From: an uncultured Lentibacter sp. | GTDB taxonomy: Bacteria; Pseudomonadota; Alphaproteobacteria; Rhodobacterales; Rhodobacteraceae | DNA length: 64,000 nt | Assembly (NCBI GenBank): GCA_947497495.1 | Contig: CANMGT010000006.1 | Span: 1-64,000 of the forward strand | Reading direction: 5' to 3' | Shown here: one piece after another, positions 17,418 through 26,088 of the stretch | Position numbering within the stretch: the stretch's first letter is position 1 | Layout: each line of letters starts with the position of its first letter | Position numbers and translations under genes: made by a program | The notes under the pieces: model-generated | Databases searched by the model: none | The model's input: only the letters and a program-made list of their open reading frames with translations | What the model was told of the DNA's origin: nothing

Positions 17418-17872
17418 CAGCCGCGCCCCGTTGAGCCAAAGCCGCCATCGCCGCGCGCCGTGTCAGAGAGCCCGTCTACCAACTGGAAACTTGCTTGCAC
17501 CACAGGCGCCACAACCATCTGCGCAATCCGCTCTCCATGTTTCACGACAAAGGCCTCGGCCCCTGCATTCATCACGATAACCCCAAGCGGGCCGCGATAG
17601 TCAGCGTCAATCGTGCCCGGGCTGTTGGGCAGCGTTATCCCATGCTTCAAAGCCAACCCCGAGCGTGGCCGCAGCTGCACCTCATAGCCCGTCGGAATTT
17701 CAAGCCGCAACCCCGTGGGCACCAATGCCCGCGCACCCGCTTCCAGAACAAGTTCGCCGCGATCAGGGAAATTCGCGCGCAGGTCAGCCCCCGCCGCGCC
17801 CGTGCTCTCATAGCTCGGCAAGCCAAAGCTTTGATCCGCTCCAGCGTCCCACGTCAGTTTTACAACTACCAC
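17417..17872 (-). CDS. dut: Deoxyuridine 5'-triphosphate nucleotidohydrolase (dUTPase)
   Basis: 151 residues, the typical length of trimeric dUTPases. The five motifs are visible: [11 protein letters not shown] (I), [12 protein letters not shown] (II), [16 protein letters not shown] (III), [12 protein letters not shown] (IV) and [12 protein letters not shown] (V). It hydrolyses dUTP to dUMP and PPi, preventing uracil incorporation and feeding dTMP synthesis. It is coupled to moeB downstream (TGATG) and follows coaBC by about 45 bp; the coaBC-dut order is common in alphaproteobacteria. Confidence 0.95.
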   Translation of the reverse strand: MVVVKLTWDAGADQSFGLPSYESTGAAGADLRANFPDRGELVLEAGARALVPTGLRLEIPTGYEVQLRPRSGLALKHGITLPNSPGTIDADYRGPLGVIVMNAGAEAFVVKHGERIAQMVVAPVVQASFQLVDGLSDTARGDGGFGSTGRG

Positions 17873-17917
17873 GCCCAGCCTCTTCTTCTCTTCAAAAATA
17901 TCCCCGCCGGAGGCATC

Positions 17918-19111
17918 CTAGGCCAGCGCCTTGGCGATGCGTTCTGCGAGTTTGCGCGCCACTTGGTCTTTGCTCATGCGGGGCCAGTCTTCTACGCCGT
18001 CCCGTGTGATCAGGTGAACCGCGTTTTCGCTGCCGCCCATGATGCCCGTTTCAGGGCTTACGTCGTTCGCGACGATCCAGTCACAGCCCTTGCGCTTGCG
18101 CTTGGCCGTGGCGTTGTCGATGATATCGTCGGTTTCCGCCGCAAAACCCACTACAAGCCCGGGCCGGCCCTGTTTCATCTGGCTCACCTGCGCCAGAATG
18201 TCGGGATTTTCGGCAAACTCCAGTGTCGGCAGCTCGCCTTTGACTTTCTTGATCTTGCTGCCGCTCTCGCGCTTCACGCGCCAGTCCGCCACGGCGGCGG
18301 CAAAAACGCCGGCCTCGACAGGCAGCGCTGCCTCGACAGCCGCGAGCATTTCTGCGGCGCTTTCCACAGCGACGACCTCAACGCCGGCGGGTGGCGGCAC
18401 GTCAGCAGGGCCGGTCACGAAGACAACATCTGCGCCAAGCGCGGCCAGCGCTGCGGCAATAGCCGTTCCTTGCGCGCCAGACGAGCGGTTGGCGATATAG
18501 CGCACCGGATCGATCGGCTCGTGGGTTGGCCCCGACGTGACCAGCACGCGCTTGTCTTTGAGCGGCCCGTCAGCGAGCACGCCGCTCACTGCCTCGACGA
18601 TCTCGAGAGGCTCAGCCATTCGGCCCGGCCCGAATTCGCCGCAAGCCATGTCGCCCTCATTGGGGCCGACAACATGCATGCCGTCACTCTTCAGGGTTAC
18701 CAGATTGCGCTGCGTTGAGGCGCGCTCCCACATCCGCACGTTCATCGACGGCACGATCATAACCGGTGTGTCCGTGGCCATCAAAAGCGTGGTCGCCAAG
18801 TCGTCAGCATGGCCGCCCGCCATTTTTGCCATCAGGTCAGCCGTTGCTGGCGCCACGACAACCAGATCAGCGACGCGCGAGAGCTGGATATGGCCCATCT
18901 CGGCTTCATCGGTGAGGTCAAACAAGTCGGTGTAGGCCTTCTCACCCGCCAGAGCCGCCACAGACAGAGGCGTGACAAACTGCGCAGCCGCGCGTGTCAT
19001 GACCGGCGTTACCGCAGCGCCGCGCTCTTTAAGACGCCGGATCAGATCGAGGCATTTATAGGCCGCGATACCGCCACCGATGATCAGAAGAATTCTCTTG
19101 CCAGCCAGCAT
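17918..19111 (-). CDS. coaBC: Bifunctional phosphopantothenoylcysteine decarboxylase/synthase
   Basis: 397 residues. The CoaC half (about 1-180) has GGGIAAYK, catalytic His74 in MGHIQLSRVAD, the PSMN motif and the reductive Cys157 in ACGEFGPGRM. The CoaB half carries SGPTHEPIDPVRYIANRSSG and SKIKKVKGE for CTP-dependent ligation of cysteine. It makes 4'-phosphopantetheine from 4'-phosphopantothenate for CoA. I chose the internal ATG at 19111 (MLAGKRILLIIGGG) because the ten residues before it do not fit the family. Confidence 0.93.
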   Translation of the reverse strand: MLAGKRILLIIGGGIAAYKCLDLIRRLKERGAAVTPVMTRAAAQFVTPLSVAALAGEKAYTDLFDLTDEAEMGHIQLSRVADLVVVAPATADLMAKMAGGHADDLATTLLMATDTPVMIVPSMNVRMWERASTQRNLVTLKSDGMHVVGPNEGDMACGEFGPGRMAEPLEIVEAVSGVLADGPLKDKRVLVTSGPTHEPIDPVRYIANRSSGAQGTAIAAALAALGADVVFVTGPADVPPPAGVEVVAVESAAEMLAAVEAALPVEAGVFAAAVADWRVKRESGSKIKKVKGELPTLEFAENPDILAQVSQMKQGRPGLVVGFAAETDDIIDNATAKRKRKGCDWIVANDVSPETGIMGGSENAVHLITRDGVEDWPRMSKDQVARKLAERIAKALA

Positions 19112-19253
19112 CGTGGCCTCCGCCGTTGTTTTGCTCCACAACAGTTAAGCCCAAGGCGGCGCAAACTCAATGCCACTTTGATCAGCCACGAGAATGTCGC
19201 TCCCCACAAAAGAGAATTGGCCAAGGCCCGCACAGGGCCTTATCCTCGCTTTC

Positions 19254-19934
19254 ATGACATATGATTTATACATTGGTGACCGCGCGTTTTCGAGCTGGTC
19301 CTTGCGCGGCTGGCTCATGCTTGAAAAGTTCGGCTTGCCCTACCGCGCCCATCTTGTCGGGCTTTATTCGGGAACCATGGCTGAAGACTTGGCCGAATTG
19401 GCCCCTGCCCGCCTTGTGCCTGTGCTGCGTGACGCGGCTGGCATTGTCGTGTTTGACAGCCTCGCGATGGGCGAAACGCTCGCCGAGCGACACCCCGAGG
19501 CAGGGCTTTGGCCTACAGATGCAGCCGCTCGTGCCTATGCGCGCTCTATAACCGCCGAGTTGCACGCTGGCTTTGGCGCCCTGCGCGGCGATTGCGCGAT
19601 GCAGCTTTTTCACCAATGGGTCGGGTTTGAGCCGTCAGACGCGGTGCAGGCCGATCTGCGCCGGATCGAAGAGGTGTTTGCCGTAGCGCGCAAGCGCTAT
19701 GGCGGCGAAGGGCCTTGGCTTTTCGGGGCCTATTCGCTCGCCGATGCCTTCTATTCGCCCATCGCGGCACGGATCGCGGGCTATGGCCTCAAGGTCAGCG
19801 ACGAAGTGCAAGCCTATGTTGACACAACGCTTGCTGACCCGAGTTTTCAGGCTTGGCGCGAGGAGGGCATCGCCGTGCGCTATGAGCCCTTCCCCTACCC
19901 GCAGCCGCTGGAAAAAGCGCTTTGGCCTGCCTAA
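19254..19934 (+). CDS. Glutathione S-transferase family protein
   Basis: 226 residues. The N-terminal thioredoxin-like domain has YIGDRAFSSWSLRGWLMLEKFGLPY with the SSWS/R type active-site serine region, RLVPVLRD containing the cis-Pro, and DSLAMGETLAERHP for glutathione contact. The C-terminal helical domain has the LFGAYSLADAFYSPIAARI capping motif. The substrate cannot be predicted. The ATG at 19254 starts directly at the domain; an earlier in-frame ATG at 19194 adds a non-family leader. Divergent from coaBC. Confidence 0.85.
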   Translation: MTYDLYIGDRAFSSWSLRGWLMLEKFGLPYRAHLVGLYSGTMAEDLAELAPARLVPVLRDAAGIVVFDSLAMGETLAERHPEAGLWPTDAAARAYARSITAELHAGFGALRGDCAMQLFHQWVGFEPSDAVQADLRRIEEVFAVARKRYGGEGPWLFGAYSLADAFYSPIAARIAGYGLKVSDEVQAYVDTTLADPSFQAWREEGIAVRYEPFPYPQPLEKALWPA

Positions 19935-20025
19935 AACCCACTGGCCCGCCAGAAGTTAACTTCCGTTAACCAATTCTAAACCAAGCCTGCCTACTCGTTA
20001 ACCATAGTTGTTCGCGAGAGGCAGA

Positions 20026-21540
20026 ATGGTTGCACGCACATATACCGTGGCCTTTGAAGGCGTCGAGGCCCGCCCCGTGGAAGTGCAATGCGCCGTCACG
20101 GCGGGCTTGCCGGCGTTTGCCATTGTCGGCTTGCCAGACAAAGCCGTCTCTGAAGCGCGCGATCGCGTGCGCGCGGCGCTGTCGTCGATGTCTATCGCCC
20201 TGCCCTCCAAGCGGATCACCATCAACCTGTCGCCCGCGGACTTGCCCAAGGAGGGCAGCCATTTTGACTTGCCCATCGCCTTGGCGTTGCTGGCCGCTCT
20301 AGAGATTTTGCCGCAGGATTCTGTTGAAACAGTTACCTCGCTCGGCGAGCTGTCACTTGATGGCGCCTTGATGCCCGTAATAGGCGCCTTGCCTGCCGCC
20401 CTTGCCGCCGCCGAAGCAGAGCGCAGCCTGATTTGCCCTGAAAAGTCAGGCGCGGAAGCAGCTTGGGTTGACGCCGCGCAGGTGATCGCGCCGCAGAGCC
20501 TTTTGCATTGCATCCAGCACCTCACGGGCCAGCGCCCGCTGAGCGCGGCTCAGCCCGGCGAGGTTGTCTCTGACGGCGCGCTGCGCGACTTGCGCGACGT
20601 GAAGGGACAGGAACGTGCCAAGCGGGCTTTGGAGATCGCGGCGGCGGGGCGCCATCACATGATGATGATCGGCTCACCCGGTGCAGGCAAGTCCATGCTG
20701 GCGGCGCGGCTGCCCTCGATTTTGCCAGTGCTTTCGCCAACCGAGGCGCTGGAAACCTCGATGATCCACTCGCTTTCCGGCTTGCTCAAGGAAGGCGGGA
20801 TTTCGCGCTTGAGGCCGTTTCGCGAGCCGCATCACACCGCATCGATGGCCGCGATTGTCGGCGGTGGGCGCAGTGCCAAACCCGGCGAGATCAGCCTTGC
20901 GCACAATGGCGTGCTGTTCATGGACGAGTTCCCCGAGTTTCCCCGCGCCGTGCTTGAAACCCTGCGCCAGCCTATCGAGACAGGGGAGATCGTTGTCAGC
21001 CGCGCCAATGCGCATGTGCGCTACCCCTGTCGCTTTCTGCTGATTGCTGCTGCAAACCCCTGTAAATGCGGCTATTTGTTTGACGCCGCCCGCGCCTGTG
21101 CGCGTGTGCCCCTGTGTGGCGAAGACTACTTGGGCCGCATCTCCGGCCCGCTGATGGACAGGTTTGATTTACGCCTTGATGTGCCGCCTGTCGCGCTTTC
21201 AGACCTTGACCTGCCCAGCGCTGGCGACAGCTCGGCGGATGTGGCCGCGCGCGTGGCGGCGGCGCGGGCGGTGCAAGCGGGGCGTTTTCATGACACAAGC
21301 GGCGTTCACCTCAACGCTGACGCCGAAGGCGCGCTTTTGGAAGAGATCGCCGCGCCCGACGCCGAGGGCCGCGCCTTTTTACTCAAGGTTGCAGACAGGT
21401 TCGGCCTTACTGCACGCGGGTACCATCGCGTTTTGCGCGTGGCACGCACGATCGCCGACCTTGAAGGCGCAGCCGAGGTGCGTGCGCCGCATGTGGCCGA
21501 GGCTGTCAGCTTTCGCGTACAGGCTCTCAAAGAGAGTTGA
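20026..21540 (+). CDS. YifB/ComM-family Mg chelatase-like AAA+ ATPase
   Basis: 504 residues. The N-terminal ChlI-type domain (about 1-170) contains FAIVGLPDKAVSEARDRVRAA and NLSPADLPKEGSHFDLPIAL. The AAA+ module has Walker A GSPGAGKS (216-223), Walker B VLFMDEFPEF, and the C-terminal domain has SARGYHRVLRVARTIADLEG-like residues (LTARGYHRVLRVARTIADL). ComM homologues are hexameric helicases that promote branch migration during integration of transforming DNA. The ATG at 20026 follows AGAGGC. Convergent with the hydrolase gene, overlapping by 14 bases. Confidence 0.88.
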   Translation: MVARTYTVAFEGVEARPVEVQCAVTAGLPAFAIVGLPDKAVSEARDRVRAALSSMSIALPSKRITINLSPADLPKEGSHFDLPIALALLAALEILPQDSVETVTSLGELSLDGALMPVIGALPAALAAAEAERSLICPEKSGAEAAWVDAAQVIAPQSLLHCIQHLTGQRPLSAAQPGEVVSDGALRDLRDVKGQERAKRALEIAAAGRHHMMMIGSPGAGKSMLAARLPSILPVLSPTEALETSMIHSLSGLLKEGGISRLRPFREPHHTASMAAIVGGGRSAKPGEISLAHNGVLFMDEFPEFPRAVLETLRQPIETGEIVVSRANAHVRYPCRFLLIAAANPCKCGYLFDAARACARVPLCGEDYLGRISGPLMDRFDLRLDVPPVALSDLDLPSAGDSSADVAARVAAARAVQAGRFHDTSGVHLNADAEGALLEEIAAPDAEGRAFLLKVADRFGLTARGYHRVLRVARTIADLEGAAEVRAPHVAEAVSFRVQALKES

Positions 21541-22432
21541 TCCAGCGCGCCGTGTTACGGATCGCGTCGCGCGCTTCGGGCAGCCAGCCATCAAACAACT
21601 GCCAGACATGCGGAGCTTCTGGCCACATCTCAAGGCGTACGTCAGTGCCACTTGCCCGCAGTTTTTCCTCCATGCGGATCGCATCGTCACGCAATATTTC
21701 GCAGTGCGACGCCTGCAAAAGCACGGGTGGGCAGTTTGGAAACGTGGCAAAGAGTGGCGAGGCGCGCGGATCATCAGGCGGCGTGTCGCCCAGAATGAGC
21801 GCAGCCAGTTCGGGCGCGCGTGCGCTTGAAAAGAAGTGATCGCGCTCGAAGTTCTCTGTCATGGAGGCGCCCGAGAAGGTGACGTCAGTGAAGGGTGACC
21901 ACGCGAACAAGCCCGCAGGCGCTTCGCCCCTTTGGCACAGCAAAGACAGCAGCGCGAGGGCTAGCCCACCGCCTGCGCTGTCACCGCCAAGCACGATCTG
22001 TTCGGGTGCATAGCCCTGTGCGCGCAGGTGCTGCCACGCGGCATCAACGTCGTTCAAGCCGGCAGGAATGGGGTGCTCGGGCGCGAGGCTGTAGGCCGGC
22101 AAAAACGCCTTGAGCCCAGCCATGCGGCAAAGGCGGGCAACCATTTTCTTATGCGTGTCAGGATCACCCGCAAGATAGCCGCCGCCGTGAATGTAGAGCA
22201 GTATCTTGTCATTACTCACAGGCGCGCCGTTTGACGAGCCGCTGGCAACCCAAAGCGCGCGCAAGCCGTTGTAGGACGTCTCTTCATAGAGTGCTTGTGG
22301 CGGAGTTCGCAGGAAAACCCGTGTCCCGAAAAGCAGCTGGCGGCGGATAACGTCCGGGTCGCTGACCCGCTCTGACAACCGGCGCACAAGGGGGCGCATC
22401 ACGGCCCCCATAATGCGCAGCTGCCAACTCAT
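21527..22432 (-). CDS. Alpha/beta hydrolase of the hormone-sensitive lipase (HSL) type
   Basis: 301 residues. The oxyanion-hole motif HGGG is at 82-85 ([13 protein letters not shown]), the nucleophile Ser152 lies in [11 protein letters not shown], and the catalytic His is in EAPHVWQLF near the end. These define the HSL/esterase group acting on short- to medium-chain esters. The physiological substrate is unknown. The ATG overlaps the gshB stop (ATGA), so it is co-translated as the last gene of the rsmI-yraN-gshB series. Confidence 0.83.
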   Translation of the reverse strand: MSWQLRIMGAVMRPLVRRLSERVSDPDVIRRQLLFGTRVFLRTPPQALYEETSYNGLRALWVASGSSNGAPVSNDKILLYIHGGGYLAGDPDTHKKMVARLCRMAGLKAFLPAYSLAPEHPIPAGLNDVDAAWQHLRAQGYAPEQIVLGGDSAGGGLALALLSLLCQRGEAPAGLFAWSPFTDVTFSGASMTENFERDHFFSSARAPELAALILGDTPPDDPRASPLFATFPNCPPVLLQASHCEILRDDAIRMEEKLRASGTDVRLEMWPEAPHVWQLFDGWLPEARDAIRNTARWINSL

Positions 22433-23400
22433 GCGGTATGGGCTTTGCGGCGAGCTTCTATTGCTTCCCAGATCTTTTCGGCAATGTTTGTGCCGTCAAA
22501 GCGCTCAAGCTCTTGGATGCCGGTTGGCGAGGTGACGTTGATCTCGGTGAGGTAGTCACCGATAACGTCGATCCCGACAAAGACCTGCCCTTTTTCTTTG
22601 AGGAGCGGCCCAATACGCGCGCAGATTTCGAGGTCGCGTTCGGTGAGGCCGACTTTCTCGGGCCGCCCGCCGACGTGCATATTCGAGCGGGTTTCGCCCT
22701 TGGCGGGGACGCGGTTAATCGCCCCGACAGGCTCACCGTCAACCAGGATCACCCGTTTGTCGCCCGCAGAGACATCAGGCAAAAACTTCTGCATAATCAG
22801 GGGTTCGCGGCTGTTTGCGGCGAAAAGCTCGTGCAGGGAGGCGAGGTTTCTGTCCTCGGGTGTAAGGCGGAAAACGCCTGCGCCGCCGTTGCCGTAAAGC
22901 GGCTTGAGGATGACGTCTTTGTGCTTGGTTTTGAAGGCCTTCAAGTCTTCCAGATCACGCGCGATCATGGTTGGCGGCGTGAGATCAGGGAAGTCGAGCA
23001 CCAGCAGTTTTTCGGGGTAGTTGCGCACCCAGAACGGATCATTCACCACCAGCGTGTCGGGGTGGATGCGGTCAAGCAGGTGGGTTGTGGTAATGTAGAA
23101 CATGTCAAACGGGGGGTCTTGGCGCAGCCAGACGACATCATAGTCTGACAGGTCGACTTCTGTCTGCTCCCCGAGCGTGAAGTGATCGCCTTCAACGCGC
23201 TGGACTGTCAGCGGCCAGCCACGCGCCATGATGCGGCCTTCGCGGTAGCTGAGCTGCTCTGGCGTGTAGTAAAACAGCTCGTGACCACGCTTTTGCGCCT
23301 CTTCGGCAATGCGGAAGGTGCTGTCAGCGTTGATGTTGATGGGGCCGATAGGATCCATCTGGAATGCAATTTTCAGGGGGGAGTTTGGTGTAGTGTTCAT
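22429..23400 (-). CDS. gshB: Glutathione synthetase
   Basis: 323 residues of the prokaryotic ATP-grasp glutathione synthetase. It opens with [20 protein letters not shown], the family N-terminal signature; [16 protein letters not shown] is the ATP-grasp loop, and [20 protein letters not shown] and [14 protein letters not shown] complete the Mg-ATP and substrate sites. It joins gamma-glutamylcysteine and glycine. It lies 70 bp after yraN and overlaps the downstream hydrolase start. Confidence 0.95.
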   Translation of the reverse strand: MNTTPNSPLKIAFQMDPIGPININADSTFRIAEEAQKRGHELFYYTPEQLSYREGRIMARGWPLTVQRVEGDHFTLGEQTEVDLSDYDVVWLRQDPPFDMFYITTTHLLDRIHPDTLVVNDPFWVRNYPEKLLVLDFPDLTPPTMIARDLEDLKAFKTKHKDVILKPLYGNGGAGVFRLTPEDRNLASLHELFAANSREPLIMQKFLPDVSAGDKRVILVDGEPVGAINRVPAKGETRSNMHVGGRPEKVGLTERDLEICARIGPLLKEKGQVFVGIDVIGDYLTEINVTSPTGIQELERFDGTNIAEKIWEAIEARRKAHTA

Positions 23401-23470
23401 GGCGCGCCTCTTGCAGCAAGTTGCGCTATAGATGGCCTATGTTGCCGTGCTGTTCAATGCTTGGCGCTCA

Positions 23471-23866
23471 TTAAGCCCCAAAGGCGTTTTCGATAACCTC
23501 GATTTGGCCTGCCGCGTCCACGAGGGCTACGTCGATGCGCATGTCGCTGAGGCTCCCATTGGGCAGGCAGTCCGAGTAAGCCTCGGCACTTTGCGCGATA
23601 CGGCCCATCTGGCGCGGAGTTATGCGCGCCGCCGCCGTTGCAAAGCACTTGGCTTTTTTGACTTCGATGAAAACTGTCAAGGAGCCGCGTTGCATGATCA
23701 AGTCAATCTCGCCACCGGCGCCGCGCCAACGTTTGGCAACCGTGTCGTAGCCAAGCATTTGGTAGTGACGCTCGGCGATACTTTCAGCTGCGAGACCAGC
23801 GCAGTAAGACACCGCGCTGCGGCGTGCGCGCTGACTTTGCTTTGGCTCAGTTGCGGAATCTAGCAT
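23471..23866 (-). CDS. YraN/UPF0102 family protein
   Basis: 131 residues. RRSAVSYCAGLAAESIAERHY, GYDTVAKRWRGAGGEIDLI and TVFIEVKKAK give the E...GEIDLI...EVK pattern of the UPF0102 family, which has a restriction-endonuclease-like fold related to Holliday junction resolvases. The function is not established. It sits 34 bp after rsmI on the same strand; rsmI, yraN and a divergent lpoA-type gene form a conserved neighbourhood in proteobacteria. Confidence 0.88.
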   Translation of the reverse strand: MLDSATEPKQSQRARRSAVSYCAGLAAESIAERHYQMLGYDTVAKRWRGAGGEIDLIMQRGSLTVFIEVKKAKCFATAAARITPRQMGRIAQSAEAYSDCLPNGSLSDMRIDVALVDAAGQIEVIENAFGA

Positions 23867-23900
23867 GGTTTCAGCCTAGCGCGAAGGCGTTACCAAGTGG

Positions 23901-24761
23901 TTAATCACGCTGCATTTTCAGGCCCATCTGGTAGATGTCCCGCCGCTTGTGGCCCGTGTCTTCTGCCAGTCTGTCGGCGGCGTCGCGCAGGCTCATGTCC
24001 ACTAGCAGCAGCGCGAGTTCTTCTTTTAGCTCTTCTTCGGTCACAACCGTTGCAGCGCCTTTGCCGATCAGCACCACGATCTCACCCTTAACACTGCGTT
24101 CGGCCAACTCGGCAGACAGCTTTTCCAAGGTGCCTGACAGCACTTCCTCAAACCGTTTGGTGAGTTCGCGGCAGACACGCGCTTCGCGCGCACCGCCCAA
24201 AACCTCGGCGGCATCGGCGAGCATGGCCGCGACACGCTTGGGCGATTCGTAGAAAACAAGCGTGCCTTGCACGGCCTCAAGCGCCTTGAGAGCGTTCTTG
24301 CGCGCCCCTTTTGTGTTGGGCAAAAAGCCTGCGAACGTGAACATGTCGGTTGGCAATCCGCCCAGCGTGAGCGCCGTCACAACCGCTGATGGCCCCGGCA
24401 GAGACGTCACCATATGGCCGCCTGAGCGCGCCTCCCCGACAAGGTGATAGCCCGGATCGGCGATCATCGGCGTACCGGCCTCCGAGCCATAGGCGACAGA
24501 TTGCCCAGCCTCTAAAGCCTTTATTATCTTGGCGCGCTCCCGCTCGCCGCTGTGATCATGATAGGCCAGAAGCGGGCGATTTCCGAGAGGAACACCATGA
24601 ATTTCCAGAAGTTTTCGCATTGTGCGCGTGTCTTCCGCCGCGATCACATCGGCGCTTGCCAACACGTCGAGCGCACGCAGGGTTATGTCGCGCGCCGTGC
24701 CCAGAGGGGTCGCGACAAGGTAAAGCCCTGCCTCTAGTTTCACTTCTTTATGATTCACCAC
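23901..24761 (-). CDS. rsmI: 16S rRNA (cytidine(1402)-2'-O)-methyltransferase
   Basis: 286 residues of the tetrapyrrole-methylase-like fold. Motifs: LYLVATPLGTARDITLRALD, AAEDTRTMRKLL, the glycine loop YGSEAGTPMIADPGYHLV, and SLPGPSAVVTALTLGGLPTD followed by FAGFLPNTKGARK. It methylates the 2'-O of C1402 in 16S rRNA. First gene of the rsmI-yraN-gshB-hydrolase series, divergent from the LpoA-like gene. Confidence 0.95.
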   Translation of the reverse strand: MVNHKEVKLEAGLYLVATPLGTARDITLRALDVLASADVIAAEDTRTMRKLLEIHGVPLGNRPLLAYHDHSGERERAKIIKALEAGQSVAYGSEAGTPMIADPGYHLVGEARSGGHMVTSLPGPSAVVTALTLGGLPTDMFTFAGFLPNTKGARKNALKALEAVQGTLVFYESPKRVAAMLADAAEVLGGAREARVCRELTKRFEEVLSGTLEKLSAELAERSVKGEIVVLIGKGAATVVTEEELKEELALLLVDMSLRDAADRLAEDTGHKRRDIYQMGLKMQRD

Positions 24762-24870
24762 TAGACCCTATAGCCTCGACGTTTATGATTACCCGAGAAC
24801 CAATCCACGCCGGTTGAGGGGTATTGTTGCCGTGACCTTACCAGAGCGTATCAGGGAGAAGAAGTTACCA

Positions 24871-26088
24871 ATGTTTGCTGTTTTGAGTGCCAAGCTGAAG
24901 TCTGCGCCAAGTTCCGTGCTGAAATCTGTCCGCAAGCCGTTTATGCGCCTTGTGATTTTGCTGAATGCGCTGTGGTTCGCCGCAGCCTGTGAGCCGATCG
25001 CACTTGGCGGAGGCACTGGCGGCAACGTGAAAGCTGGCGAGCCTGTCGCTGTTGCGCTCTTGTTGCCCCGTGGCAGCGCCATTTCCGGCGATGATCTGAT
25101 CTCGACGGCACTTGAGAACGCTGCGCGCCTGGCAGTCGCCGACTTGCAGGGCGTGAAAGTTGACTTGCGGGTCTACGCAACGGCGGGTGACGCAGGCCGC
25201 GCCCAGACAGCGGCCAAACAGGCTGTTGCAGACGGAGCGCAGGTCATCCTTGGGCCGCTTCGCGCCGAAAGCGCAAATGCTGTTGCCGTGGCCGTGGCGC
25301 CAAGCGGTGTCAACGTGCTGGCCTTTTCAAACAACACGACCATCGCTGGCGGCAACCTCTTCTTGTTGGGGTCAACATTCCAGAACACGGCCAACCGCCT
25401 AACAGCCTATGCAAAGCGCCAAGGCAAGGGCCGCATACTTGTGGTGCATGACCAAGAGATCGGCGGTCAACTCGGCAAAACCGCGATCACACAGGCAATC
25501 GCTGCGACAGGCGCAACCCTTGCCGGCACCGTCGGTTATGAGCGCAGCCAACAGGGCGTAACAAGTGCCGTGCCGCGCATCAAAGCCGCCGCGACTGCGG
25601 GCAATGCCAACGCTATTTTCCTGACGTCTACATCAGACGCGGCTCTGCCGTTTTATGCGCAGATGCTGCCAGATGTCGGCATCTCGGGTGCAACCACACA
25701 GTTTATCGGGCTGTCACGCTGGGACATTCCGGCGCAGACACTTGCCCTGCCCGGCCTTCAAGGCGGCTGGTTTGCCCTGCCAGACCCTGCCCGCTCGGCG
25801 AATTTCAACAACCGGTATGCAAGCGCCTACGGCAAGTCGCCCCACCCGCTTGCAGCGCTGTCGTATGACGGCATAGCGGCCATTGGCGCGCTGGCCAGAT
25901 CAGGCAAGCGCGGCGCGCTGTCAGCCGCTTCTCTGACTCAGGGGGCCGGCTTTCAAGGCGCAAACGGCATCTTCCGCCTGCGTCCTGACGGGACAAACCA
26001 GCGCGGATTGGCGATTGCGCAGATCACAAACCAGCAGGTTGTCATAATCGATTCTGCGCCAAGCGCATTTGGCGGTGCAGGGTTCTGA
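24871..26088 (+). CDS. Penicillin-binding protein activator (LpoA/periplasmic-binding-fold lipoprotein)
   Basis: 405 residues. A basic N-terminal stretch precedes LVILLNALWFAAACEP, with a lipobox-like AAAC (Cys40). The rest is a type I periplasmic-binding fold: VAVALLLPRGSAI, GAQVILGPLRAESANAVA, VNVLAFSNNTTIAG, LSYDGIAAIGALA. LpoA-type lipoproteins activate the bifunctional peptidoglycan synthase PBP1A in gammaproteobacteria; the alphaproteobacterial role is inferred from fold and from the conserved position next to rsmI and yraN. The leader before the lipobox is longer than usual; an ATG at 24943 would give a standard lipoprotein signal but has no evident ribosome binding site. Confidence 0.75.
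   Translation: MFAVLSAKLKSAPSSVLKSVRKPFMRLVILLNALWFAAACEPIALGGGTGGNVKAGEPVAVALLLPRGSAISGDDLISTALENAARLAVADLQGVKVDLRVYATAGDAGRAQTAAKQAVADGAQVILGPLRAESANAVAVAVAPSGVNVLAFSNNTTIAGGNLFLLGSTFQNTANRLTAYAKRQGKGRILVVHDQEIGGQLGKTAITQAIAATGATLAGTVGYERSQQGVTSAVPRIKAAATAGNANAIFLTSTSDAALPFYAQMLPDVGISGATTQFIGLSRWDIPAQTLALPGLQGGWFALPDPARSANFNNRYASAYGKSPHPLAALSYDGIAAIGALARSGKRGALSAASLTQGAGFQGANGIFRLRPDGTNQRGLAIAQITNQQVVIIDSAPSAFGGAGF

Noticed and set aside
17495..18718. Plus-strand ORF opposite coaBC and dut
   Set aside because: Antisense of two well-identified genes; composition is that of a shadow frame.
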